Source of the DNA: Terriglobus saanensis SP1PR4 | GTDB taxonomy: Bacteria > Acidobacteriota > Terriglobia > Terriglobales > Acidobacteriaceae | Assembly (NCBI RefSeq): GCF_000179915.2 | Contig: NC_014963.1 | Span: 3,472,001-3,536,000, forward strand | Reading direction: 5' to 3' | Length of the DNA: 64,000 nucleotides | Made by a program: the position numbers and the translations under genes | In this document: piece after piece, positions 19,180 through 27,214 of the stretch | Layout of the letters: the number at the start of each line of letters is the position of its first letter | How positions within the stretch are numbered: position 1 is the first letter of the stretch | Notes under the pieces: model-generated | What the model saw: only the letters and a program-made list of their open reading frames with translations | What the model was told of the DNA's origin: nothing | The model's database searches: none

Positions 19180-19683
19180 ATGAAGATGCGAAGCATTCCA
19201 ACCGCCGACCTTATCGATGACTATAGCGACCTTTGCGCTTCCTGTGACGTGCAGTTTTTGCAATTTGGCCGACGTTCATCCTTCCACGGCCGGATCCGCA
19301 CGGTTAAATGCTATGACGACAATGTACTGGTACGCCGTGCCCTCGAAGCCCAATCGGACGGTGAAGTTCTGGTCGTCGACGGTGCAGGCTTTCTAGGCTC
19401 AGCTTTGGTAGGTGATCAGATTGCGTCTCTTGCGATCAGCAATGGCTGGGCAGGCATTGTGATCTTCGGTGCTCTGCGCGACTCAGTTGCACTGAGGGAG
19501 ATGGAAATCAGCATCAAGGCGCTCGGCAACAACCCCAGGAAGAGTGGGAAGAATGGAATAGGCGAATCTGATGTGGCCGTTCGGTTTGGTAACGTCGTCT
19601 TTCGCCCTGGGGATTGGATCTATAGCGATGAGGATGGCATCCTCGTCTCCCAGGAGAACCTGCTGCAAAAGAAGAATGCATAA
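19180..19683 (+). CDS. rraA: RraA-like protein (HMG/CHA aldolase superfamily)
   Basis: A 167-aa protein of RraA size. GRIRTVKCYDDN, VLVVDGAGFL, GDQIASLAISNGWAGIVI and GIGESDVAVRFG follow E. coli RraA closely. Unlike E. coli RraA (GAVRQ) it has GALRD, with an Asp 21 positions before the Arg. The RraA-like aldolases/decarboxylases need an Asp-x20-Arg-Asp arrangement, so catalysis on a 4-carboxy-4-hydroxy-2-oxo acid or oxaloacetate is possible; the acidic residue expected three places further is Ala here. The start at 19180 has AGAGGA six bases upstream; an in-frame TTG at 19162 has none. It may be a true RNase E regulator or a cleavage enzyme of the block. Confidence 0.8.
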   Translation: MKMRSIPTADLIDDYSDLCASCDVQFLQFGRRSSFHGRIRTVKCYDDNVLVRRALEAQSDGEVLVVDGAGFLGSALVGDQIASLAISNGWAGIVIFGALRDSVALREMEISIKALGNNPRKSGKNGIGESDVAVRFGNVVFRPGDWIYSDEDGILVSQENLLQKKNA

Positions 19684-19734
19684 CCACATCGGGCGCCAAT
19701 CTAATGACATAGCGTGGATGACGATTGGAGGCAC

Positions 19735-20964
19735 ATGCTGACGGACCAAACGAGTCGCCCTGATCGTCGAACTGCTGCAAAGAGCAAGTCGCAGCCGCAG
19801 AACCGCTCACTTCTTCTCGCCGTCCATCTTTGGCTTGGCTTGAGTCTCGGGGCTCTGCTGGTCTTAATTGGTCTGTCCGGTAGCGCGCTGATCTTTCGTT
19901 ATGAACTCGAAAGGCTCATCTTCCCTTCCCTCACCCACACTTCATCACACACACCAGCAACAGATCCAACCGCAAATCTTGACCTTTGCGTGAGCACAGC
20001 CCAGGCCGTCAATCCACTCAAGACCGTACGCAGCGTACGCCTGCCCGTCCATCCCGATGGAACCCTGGAGTGGCTCACGATCCCAATGGGCTCAACAACC
20101 AAAGAAGAAGCAACGACCGTATACACCGATCCGCAAACTTGTTCCGTCCTCGGCACAAGAGGTCCGCGTAAAGATGTGATGAGCTTTGTAGTGAACTTCC
20201 ATCACGCTCTGTTCCTTGGCAAGAACGGCGCATACCTGCAGACCTGTGTAGCCTTTGTGGCCATTTTCATGGCGTGCAGCGGGCTGATTCTGTGGTGGCC
20301 GAAGCGTTGGACCTCGTCTCGATTTCGCCCCCGCGCCAATGCCCGTCCTTTACACTATGCTATTGGATTCTGGGCAATGTGGCCGCTCCTGGTCATCGCT
20401 TCAACGGGTTGTTATATGGCGTGGCGCTCCACCATCAACAAGGCGCTTCTTCCAGAAACAATACCGCAAGCCTCTTCCGCCATCAAACCGCTTTTAGGCA
20501 AGGCCGCAATGACACGGTCAGATGCGGAAATTAAGGCGAAGAAACAACCTTATCCGCTCTCGTTGAACGCCATCGTTGCTACTGCCCATGCAGCGGAGCC
20601 TGATGCGGAATGGCGGATTCTTACCCTCCCCCAAAAAGCCAAAGAACCCGTAACCATCACCTATCAACTTCCCGGCGAATATGGCCGCAGCGGGAACAAT
20701 CAAATTCAGATTAAGCAGACTGATGATGGGACGGTGCACGTCGTCAAGGTAAGTGAACTAAAAAGCGGCCCTGCCATGAAGCGATTTCTTACGGGCCTCA
20801 TGCAGATTCACTATGGAGAATTCGCTGGAGTCGCCTCGCGCCTTGTTTGGTGCGCCACTGGCTTGATGCCTGCAGTTCTATTCTGCAGCGGATTTCTCAT
20901 GTGGAGACGACGAATTAGAGTGCGTCTTATCGCGGAGAAAGCTCTTCTCGGAAGATCCCGTTGA
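19735..20964 (+). CDS. PepSY-associated membrane protein
   Basis: A 409-aa inner-membrane protein of the PepSY_TM family, often linked to siderophore-iron reduction and uptake. Membrane segments are visible near LLLAVHLWLGLSLGALLVLIG, CVAFVAIFMACSGLILWW, AIGFWAMWPLLVIASTGCYM and WCATGLMPAVLFCSGFLMWR, with the conserved HHALFLGKNG before the second. The start at 19735 follows GGAGG with only 3 bases between; a GTG at 19714 is an alternative. No TonB receptor stands next to it. It precedes the LuxR-type gene by 73 bases. Confidence 0.83.
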   Translation: MLTDQTSRPDRRTAAKSKSQPQNRSLLLAVHLWLGLSLGALLVLIGLSGSALIFRYELERLIFPSLTHTSSHTPATDPTANLDLCVSTAQAVNPLKTVRSVRLPVHPDGTLEWLTIPMGSTTKEEATTVYTDPQTCSVLGTRGPRKDVMSFVVNFHHALFLGKNGAYLQTCVAFVAIFMACSGLILWWPKRWTSSRFRPRANARPLHYAIGFWAMWPLLVIASTGCYMAWRSTINKALLPETIPQASSAIKPLLGKAAMTRSDAEIKAKKQPYPLSLNAIVATAHAAEPDAEWRILTLPQKAKEPVTITYQLPGEYGRSGNNQIQIKQTDDGTVHVVKVSELKSGPAMKRFLTGLMQIHYGEFAGVASRLVWCATGLMPAVLFCSGFLMWRRRIRVRLIAEKALLGRSR

Positions 20965-21037
20965 GTCGCCGCAATCGTCTGCGCCGATTCAATCCAAGCG
21001 TTGTCGCAAGCAATCATGCAATCCGGTTGGAGGCAGT

Positions 21038-21838
21038 ATGCAATCAGTCTTTCAAACCATTACGCAGGTCATCGGCGCCATCGGAGACGATGAATTTCCG
21101 GTTGTTGCTGCGAATGCGCTCTGTTGTTTCTCCGGGTTTGATCTTGCGACGATCGTGATACACCGCTTTGATGAAACCCCAAGGCTCGTGTTTGACAACT
21201 TTGATTCAGTCGATTGCCGCCAAGGCATAGAAAATTACATCTCTTTTACTCACCGCCTAAATCCAGTCCTCAAGTGTCGAAATAGTCTTGGCGCAGTCCG
21301 GGTGCGCGACTATAAAGCTATTCCCCAACCTGACGAGCGTACAGGATCATACTTTCAACTCTCGCCCGAAGAAGAGCTCGGGTTCCGAACGATTGGCTGG
21401 CCAACTCGGCTTGAGGAACTTGGCCTCTACTTTGTTGCGTGTGGTGGTGTCGTAGAGTTCAGTATTTACAGGAAACTGACGCGATCCCTGGCTTCTAATA
21501 CAAAGCTTGCCGACCTGGAAACGCTTTGCGGGCCAATAGCCGAAGCATTTAGCCGACATGACGCTCTTTCTGGAATGCGAATCGCCGGAAGGTTTCCTGA
21601 AGCTGCTCTTCTCTCCTCACGCGAACAGCAGATAGCAGATCTGCTGTTGATCGGTTGCACGTCTGAGGCGATTGCACTGCGATTGGAGATTAGCAGACAC
21701 ACCGTAAGAGACTATCGAAAACAGATCTTCCGAAAACTTCAGATCTGCTCGCTTGCTGAACTATTTGCTGTCTACCATGGTCAACGCAATCAAATTGGGG
21801 CTTGGAATAATACAAACGCGCCCAGATCAACTCACTAA
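21038..21838 (+). CDS. LuxR-type transcriptional regulator
   Basis: A 266-aa protein. The C-terminal 70 residues are a LuxR helix-turn-helix: LSSREQQIADLLLIGCTSEAIA, then LEISRHTVRDYRKQIFRKL. The N-terminal about 180 residues show no receiver Asp pattern or autoinducer-domain tryptophans that I recognise, so the signal is unknown. ATG 21038 has GGAGG 5-6 bases upstream. It lies upstream of and parallel to the aminotransferase gene (103-base gap), its likeliest target. Confidence 0.85.
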   Translation: MQSVFQTITQVIGAIGDDEFPVVAANALCCFSGFDLATIVIHRFDETPRLVFDNFDSVDCRQGIENYISFTHRLNPVLKCRNSLGAVRVRDYKAIPQPDERTGSYFQLSPEEELGFRTIGWPTRLEELGLYFVACGGVVEFSIYRKLTRSLASNTKLADLETLCGPIAEAFSRHDALSGMRIAGRFPEAALLSSREQQIADLLLIGCTSEAIALRLEISRHTVRDYRKQIFRKLQICSLAELFAVYHGQRNQIGAWNNTNAPRSTH

Positions 21839-21941
21839 CGTTTGCCTGCTCCATCTCCCCGGATGAGACCCCCACATCAGGGGGGTGTCCAGATGAAGTC
21901 AGAAGCGATATGTTTCTCGAATACACAGGGAGGTTTCAACC

Positions 21942-23042
21942 ATGCAATACGTGAGAATGCCGATTGAGGTGGAGTCACCTGAAGAATTTGGCTATGGCCG
22001 CATCCGTTACAACCTGTCGGAGAGTTCGATCACAGATCAACGCCTATCCGATTTCAACCTGGAAATTCCCGATCTCGCTCTGATTTACAACGAGCATCGC
22101 GGTAGCGAAGCATTGCGCAAATTGATTATCGAAGAAAACCCAGAGCTGTCAGTCGACGATGTTCTGATCACCGCGGGCGCTGCAGGCGCGTTATTTATCA
22201 TCGCGACCGCTCTCCTGTCGCCTCAAGATCATTTGGTTGTGGTCCGTCCGAATTACGCAACGAATCTAGAGACGCCGCGCGCCATTGGATGTCAAATCAC
22301 ATTTGTCGATCTGTCGTTCGAGAATGGCTTCAAAATCGATCTGGAAGCGCTTCAAGCCTCTGTGAGACCCAGCACCAAACTCATCAGCGTGACCTGTCCA
22401 CACAACCCTACCGGAGTGATGATGAGCGAGGGCGAGCTTCGACAGTTAGTGCAACTCGCACGCAAGCATGGTTGTTATCTTGTCGTAGATGAAACCTATC
22501 GTGATCTATCGTTAGGTGGTGCTCTCCCCTTGGCCGCCTCGCTGGGGTCGCATGTAATCAGCGTCTCCTCCCTCTCTAAAGCATATGGAGTACCGGGAAT
22601 CAGACTTGGATGGCTGATTACTTCAGACAAAAATCTTCAGGAGATCTTTCTCGCTGCCAAAGAGCAGATCAGCATCTGCGGTAGCGTACTTCATGAGTGG
22701 ATAGGCGAGAAAATTCTCGCGAATCGTACTGCAATTCTTGGCCCCACACTTACGGAGATGCGTCGCCGTTTGGGAATCGTAAGCGACTGGATCAACAGCG
22801 AAGAACTCTTAGAGTGGGTTCGGCCATCCGGAGGCGTTGTGTGTTTTCCACGTATGAAGAGTATCCCTAACGGGGGGACGGCCAAATTTTATCAGCGTCT
22901 CATGGAACAGCATGGCACCTACCTGGGTCCTGGGCACTGGTTTGAGATGCCAGATACATACTTCAGGCTAGGATTTGGATGGCCAACATCCGAAGAGTTT
23001 GAACGCGGTCTCGAGGGGATTTCAAAGGCTTTACGCGGCTGA
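21942..23042 (+). CDS. PLP-dependent aminotransferase, class I/II fold
   Basis: A 366-aa fold-type I PLP enzyme. The cofactor lysine is in SVSSLSKAYGVPGIRLGW. CPHNPTGVMM, DETYRDLSL and the phosphate-binding TAGAAGALF are present, and the C-terminal arginine is in YFRLGFGW. The shortened N-terminus and GSEALRKLI pattern resemble aminotransferases used in amino-acid or amino-acid-derived secondary pathways. AGGGAGG precedes the start. The substrate is not predictable. It follows a LuxR-type gene, suggesting regulated rather than housekeeping use. Confidence 0.87.
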   Translation: MQYVRMPIEVESPEEFGYGRIRYNLSESSITDQRLSDFNLEIPDLALIYNEHRGSEALRKLIIEENPELSVDDVLITAGAAGALFIIATALLSPQDHLVVVRPNYATNLETPRAIGCQITFVDLSFENGFKIDLEALQASVRPSTKLISVTCPHNPTGVMMSEGELRQLVQLARKHGCYLVVDETYRDLSLGGALPLAASLGSHVISVSSLSKAYGVPGIRLGWLITSDKNLQEIFLAAKEQISICGSVLHEWIGEKILANRTAILGPTLTEMRRRLGIVSDWINSEELLEWVRPSGGVVCFPRMKSIPNGGTAKFYQRLMEQHGTYLGPGHWFEMPDTYFRLGFGWPTSEEFERGLEGISKALRG

Positions 23043-23069
23043 ACGACCACCGATCACGATGGAAGCATC

Positions 23070-23114
23070 GTCTGGCGGATCAAAGCATCGTACAAGGCTC
23101 TGGATCCGCCAGAC
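23070..23114. repeat. 12-bp inverted repeat between aminotransferase and multicopper oxidase genes
   Basis: GTCTGGCGGATC (23070-23081) and its exact complement (23103-23114) enclose 21 bases. There is no T-run after it, so it is either an imperfect terminator of the aminotransferase gene or an operator/leader element of the oxidase gene starting 28 bases later. AAGCATCGT occurs twice around and inside the left arm (23063 and 23083). Confidence 0.6.
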
Positions 23115-23141
23115 ATAAGCCACATCGGACATACTATAGAC

Positions 23142-24515
23142 ATGCCGTATCAAGTACGACCATCGACGCTTACCCGCAGACGCTTCGGTCAAGTTTTCGG
23201 ACTGGCTGCAGGCTCGCTATTGCTGCCAGAAATCGCCCGTGGAGCGGCCGGTTCGGACGTCAAACTGGAAATAGCACCCTACACTCTCGAAGCCTCGCCC
23301 AGACATCACATCCATACTCTCGCCTATAACGGGCAGGTGCCTGGACCGCTGCTGCGAATGCGACAAGGGCAAGAGCAAACCGTTGCAATCCGCAATCTAA
23401 CCAGTGATCCGGAGGTGGTTCACTGGCATGGCCTCTTCCTGCCCTCCGATATTGACGGTGCAATGGAAGAAGGGACACCGATGATTGCTCCCGGCGGTTC
23501 CGCCCGCTATGTCATGAAACCAGATCCGGCGGGATTCCGCTGGTATCACACCCACACGTTCGCGGGTAAGAATCTGATGAAGGCGCAGTACAGCGGACTT
23601 CACGGATTTCTTATGATTGAACCCCGTGAGAACCCAGCACCTTATGACCGCGAGGTTTTTCTGGCGCTGCATGATTGGGCAGGACACTTCATGGGCGGCG
23701 ACGATGGCTCCATGAATCCGGTATACGACGTTGCTACCATCAACGGTAAAATGCTTGGCTTCGGAGATCCCGTGCAAGTGAAACAGGGTGAGCGAGTTCT
23801 CTTTCATGTACTCAACTCCAGTCCGACTGAGATTCACTGGATCTCTTTTTCGGGTCATCACTTCAATGTCATAGCGCTGGATGGCAACACCGTACCGAAA
23901 TCACAGTCGGTCAGAATGCTAAGGTTGTCACCCGCCGAACGTGTTTCCGCCATCGTCGAAATGAAAAACCCCGGGGTCTGGATTTTGGGCGAAGTCCGCA
24001 AGCATATTCAGGCTATCGGCATGGGAATCGTCATCGAGTACGCAAACTCAAAGGGCAAACCTGTATGGAACCAACCACAGGAACTCGTTTGGAACTATCA
24101 GCAGTTTGCTGGAGACGCCGCAACAGCAACCAGCTCTCCCGATGCCAAGCAGATCGACCTTCTCTTCGATTCCAAGTTTCAAGGCCATGGGAACGAAGAA
24201 CTTTGGAGAATCAACGGCCAAAGCTATCCACAGAATAATTCCCCTGTTCTTCAGACAGGCCAGAGGTATCGACTCGTCATGAAGAACAAGAGTACCGACG
24301 ATCATCCAATGCATCTCCATCGACACACCTTTGAGGTCCGGCGCATTGACGACAATGCGGAGTTGCACGGACTGCGTAAAGATGTCGTGCTGGTTCGTGC
24401 TGGAAGTACCACGGAGGTCGAGTTTGTGGCCGACAATCCCGGTAAGACTCTCTTTCACTGTCACCAGCAGGATCACATGGACCGCGGATTCATGATGGTG
24501 TTCCACTATGCCTAA
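23142..24515 (+). CDS. Multicopper oxidase (laccase-like), Tat-exported
   Basis: A 457-aa periplasmic multicopper oxidase. It carries a Tat signal (TRRRFGQVFGLAAGSLLLP). Copper motifs are HWHG (H94, H96), YHTH (H136, H138), HPMHLH and HCHQQDHMDRGFM (H439, C440, H441, H445). The axial position of the type-1 copper, five residues after H445, is Phe450, as in high-potential fungal laccases; CueO has Met there. Such enzymes oxidise phenols or metal ions with O2. Its last 8 bases overlap the next gene, an outer-membrane-like protein. Confidence 0.93.
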   Translation: MPYQVRPSTLTRRRFGQVFGLAAGSLLLPEIARGAAGSDVKLEIAPYTLEASPRHHIHTLAYNGQVPGPLLRMRQGQEQTVAIRNLTSDPEVVHWHGLFLPSDIDGAMEEGTPMIAPGGSARYVMKPDPAGFRWYHTHTFAGKNLMKAQYSGLHGFLMIEPRENPAPYDREVFLALHDWAGHFMGGDDGSMNPVYDVATINGKMLGFGDPVQVKQGERVLFHVLNSSPTEIHWISFSGHHFNVIALDGNTVPKSQSVRMLRLSPAERVSAIVEMKNPGVWILGEVRKHIQAIGMGIVIEYANSKGKPVWNQPQELVWNYQQFAGDAATATSSPDAKQIDLLFDSKFQGHGNEELWRINGQSYPQNNSPVLQTGQRYRLVMKNKSTDDHPMHLHRHTFEVRRIDDNAELHGLRKDVVLVRAGSTTEVEFVADNPGKTLFHCHQQDHMDRGFMMVFHYA

Positions 24516-25320
24516 GTCAATTACTCGACAGTGCGTGAAGATGCTGATGCTTGCCTTTGCTCTCTGTGCGGCGCATCCCGCGAAGGCCCAGGGCAACTAC
24601 GAAATTCAGGTCTACGGTGCAGATACTGTTCCACCCAAAAACCTGATGGTTGAACTCCACTCAAACTTTACTCCTGAAGGCCAGAAGAATTACATCGGCA
24701 AGGTCATTCCTACAAACCACCAGGAACATGAGACGCTCGAACTTACCGAGGGGATCAACAGTTGGTCGGAGATCGGCTTCTATATCTTCACCAGCGAACA
24801 GGACGGGCACGGCATCCAATGGGTGGGAGATCACATACGACCACGGGTGAGAGCACCAGACAGTTGGCATCTTCCCGTTGGTCTAAGCCTTTCGACGGAA
24901 GTCGGCTACCAAAGGGCTATCTACTCGCCGGACACCTGGACTTGGGAGATACGGCCCATCATCGACAAGACGATTGGTCGCTGGTACTTTGCCATCAATC
25001 CAGCGCTGGAGCGCACGTGGCATGGCCCAGACGTGAATCAGGGCCTCGGATTCTCTCCGGGGGCGAAGATCAGTTATGACTTCACACGAAAAGTGAGTGG
25101 TGGCCTCGAATACTATGCCGACTACGGCCGACTCGGTGGGTTCGATACACTCCATAACCAGCAACAGCAGATCTTTGCCGTCACAGACTTAAACGTCTCT
25201 CCAAAGTGGGAGATTAACCTAGGCATTGGCGTAGGACCAACTTCCGCAACTGACCACCTGATCGTGAAAGGAATTTTAGGCAGACGTTTCGACTGGGGAA
25301 GGCATTCAACTGTCGAGTAG
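24508..25320 (+). CDS. Secreted, probably outer-membrane beta-barrel protein of unknown function
   Basis: A 270-aa protein with a signal peptide (KMLMLAFALCAAHPAKA, cleavage near AQG). The rest is rich in alternating aromatic/polar strands (for example WEIRPIIDKTIGRWYFAINP and KISYDFTRKVSGGLEYYADY), as in outer-membrane barrels, and ends with a strand-like IVKGILGRRF. Its start overlaps the multicopper oxidase stop, so the two are probably co-translated. Copper-related or phenol-related outer-membrane partners of multicopper oxidases are known, but I do not recognise this one. Confidence 0.7.
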   Translation: MPKSITRQCVKMLMLAFALCAAHPAKAQGNYEIQVYGADTVPPKNLMVELHSNFTPEGQKNYIGKVIPTNHQEHETLELTEGINSWSEIGFYIFTSEQDGHGIQWVGDHIRPRVRAPDSWHLPVGLSLSTEVGYQRAIYSPDTWTWEIRPIIDKTIGRWYFAINPALERTWHGPDVNQGLGFSPGAKISYDFTRKVSGGLEYYADYGRLGGFDTLHNQQQQIFAVTDLNVSPKWEINLGIGVGPTSATDHLIVKGILGRRFDWGRHSTVE

Positions 25321-25412
25321 TAAAGAAAGAGATAACAGCAAAAGCTTTTTTCTGCATTCGATGCCAACTGGCAATTGGTGATCTGCTCTGGGTGTCTCTT
25401 CGCTTTGGCGAA

Positions 25413-26192
25413 TTATCCTTTCAACTTTCCTGCTATGAGGCGCGCTAAGACTCCATCCAGAGCGCGATCCAGTTCAACGAGTCTGCCATCAGGCAGTAAG
25501 GCTCTGAATACCTGCTCATTCAGCCCTCCGGGCGTCTGGTGATCTTCCACCATCTGCGCAAACGTACGGTCGGGAGCAACGGTGGTTGCCGCGGCCAGGC
25601 CGCGCAACATCTGTCCCACAAATGCGTGGGCCTTTTGCGGTGCAACTCCTTGATGTTCCATCCAGGATGCCGTCGTATCCGCGAAGCCAAAGTAAGTAGA
25701 CATAATAGAGGTAGCGGTTGTGAATGCGTCGAATTCTGCTTCGCTCTCAAGCTCGATAACTATGCCGAGTTCATCGAATAAAGCTTTGATCGTCGGGTTT
25801 GGCGGATACATAGCGGTAGGCGCCTGCCTGTAAGCGACGGCTGGCAACGGAACAGCTCTTGTAACGATACTGGCCGGCGCTGTGACCGATTGCAGATACT
25901 TCAGAGACACCGCAGCAATCAGGCTAACGACATGATGGTCGGGCCGAAACCTCAACGACGTAAGAACCTCATGCGCTATTTGGGGACGTACCGCGAGTAT
26001 CACTGTGTCGCTGGCATCGAGCACTGCCTGATTTGTGGCTGCAATCTGCGCGTTGGCGTACCGCTCAGCCAACCGTCTGGCTATCTCAACATTGCGAGGC
26101 GATAAAAAGACGGGACATTTGGCCGGACTCGCTTGAAGACCTTTCACGATAGCGGCCGCGATTGTGCCAGTTCCGATGAATCCTAGTTTCAT
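25413..26192 (-). CDS. proC: Pyrroline-5-carboxylate reductase-like protein
   Basis: A 259-aa NAD(P)-dependent reductase of the ProC family, normally making proline from pyrroline-5-carboxylate. The Rossmann motif is LGFIGTGTIAAAIVKGL at the N-terminus, followed by ILAVRPQ. The C-terminal dimerisation domain has a changed proline-binding loop (DHQTPGGLNEQVFRAL against the common SPGGTT..). That difference may mean a different imino-acid substrate; ProC-like paralogues outside biosynthetic clusters are common. It stands alone, convergent with the barrel protein. Confidence 0.83.
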   Translation of the reverse strand: MKLGFIGTGTIAAAIVKGLQASPAKCPVFLSPRNVEIARRLAERYANAQIAATNQAVLDASDTVILAVRPQIAHEVLTSLRFRPDHHVVSLIAAVSLKYLQSVTAPASIVTRAVPLPAVAYRQAPTAMYPPNPTIKALFDELGIVIELESEAEFDAFTTATSIMSTYFGFADTTASWMEHQGVAPQKAHAFVGQMLRGLAAATTVAPDRTFAQMVEDHQTPGGLNEQVFRALLPDGRLVELDRALDGVLARLIAGKLKG

Positions 26193-26233
26193 TCTCTGTC
26201 CATCCGTGTTGAGCGCTTACATTGATCAGCCTG

Positions 26234-27082
26234 TTATAGATTGGCATCCCCCACGATAAGCTCTGCAATGGTATTTTCCGTTTCGGAGCGGATTGTAGCT
26301 TTAATGTCATTGAGATGCTTCCACTCTGGATCGTTACGTAGCGGTCCGCGCACCTTGGCTACAGTCTCTTCACGTTTGCCAAAATCTTCTAAATCCCGAT
26401 ACTCGTAGATGAACAGAGCATCCCAGGGATCGCCTACGGAATAGCGGTTTAGATAAATCGAATAGCGACTTAGAACCCCCTCCTTGATCCAGCCTTGCAC
26501 CTGCGGAATGACATAGCCATCGACATAAGCCTTGTACTGGTCGAGGGAGTTGTAGTTGTAAGGAATCACATAAAAGACTCTCTTGCTTGCAGATCCAGGT
26601 GCTTTATCACTGCCCTCCCATTCGAGATCAGCGGAATAGGTCTGGATTGGTTTCGCCAGTTTCAGACCTGCTGCCGAGAGACCACCGGGAGACTTGCGCT
26701 CTATCTCCTTCCATCGCTGCGTGGAGGCATAGTTTGAAAAGTTGAGGATCGTCATCGCATCCCAGGTACCAGTCGTGACGAAAGGGTTGAAGAGAATCTG
26801 ATATCCCTTTAGAACTCCTTCACTCTTCAACTTCTCAAGCATTGCCCCTTCCTGGTCTTGAAGATAGCTACGGAACGCGGGGCGGTCGACCGCAGCACAG
26901 CGATACGTAATGAGTAGCTGCCGAGGTCCACCCTCCGAACCAGCAGCCAAGCCGGATGCGGTCGACAGTTGAAGGACTCCAACAAAGAATAAGAGGAGAC
27001 GAGCCTGCCAGAGACGCGTCATGCAGTGACGCGCCCTCAACCCTACTCCCACACATAGCTCTAAACAGGACGCGACTGCCAT
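26234..27082 (-). CDS. Secreted protein of unknown function, two related alpha/beta domains
   Basis: 282 aa. The start at 27082 has GGAG six bases upstream; an internal ATG at 27022 would give a more typical signal peptide (MTRLWQARLLLFFVGVLQL). After the signal come two similar segments, each with strand, helix and a Trp-Asp-Ala pattern (GTWDAMTILNFSNYASTQRW and DPWDALFIYEYRDLEDFGKR), suggesting a duplicated ferredoxin-like (NIPSNAP/EthD-like) fold. I do not recognise a function. It is divergent from the alpha/beta hydrolase gene and shares its 132-base promoter region. Confidence 0.7.
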   Translation of the reverse strand: MAVASCLELCVGVGLRARHCMTRLWQARLLLFFVGVLQLSTASGLAAGSEGGPRQLLITYRCAAVDRPAFRSYLQDQEGAMLEKLKSEGVLKGYQILFNPFVTTGTWDAMTILNFSNYASTQRWKEIERKSPGGLSAAGLKLAKPIQTYSADLEWEGSDKAPGSASKRVFYVIPYNYNSLDQYKAYVDGYVIPQVQGWIKEGVLSRYSIYLNRYSVGDPWDALFIYEYRDLEDFGKREETVAKVRGPLRNDPEWKHLNDIKATIRSETENTIAELIVGDANL

Positions 27083-27107
27083 GGGTTCTCCATTCGCTCT
27101 TGCAACG

Positions 27108-27158
27108 GTTTTGATGAGAGATTGTATTTCTTGATGATATATTGTCTTTTATCAAAAC
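27108..27158. promoter_or_regulatory. AT-rich inverted repeat in the divergent promoter 27082/27215
   Basis: GTTTTGAT (27108-27115) and ATCAAAAC (27151-27158) form an exact inverted repeat. Between them lie ATTGTATTTC (27121) and ATTGTCTTTT (27141), both like the left half of the region 1 motif, but the fixed-spacing right half is missing. It may be a related operator for the secreted protein/hydrolase pair. Confidence 0.35.
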
Positions 27159-27214
27159 AAAAGCCATTTAAGACGACGGACACGTACCAACTTATACAAA
27201 TTCTGAGGCCGGTT

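Noticed and set aside
25335-25356. AAAAGCTTTTTT after the barrel protein gene as a terminator
   Set aside because: The self-complementary part is only AAAAGCTTTT with no room for a loop, so no stable hairpin forms.
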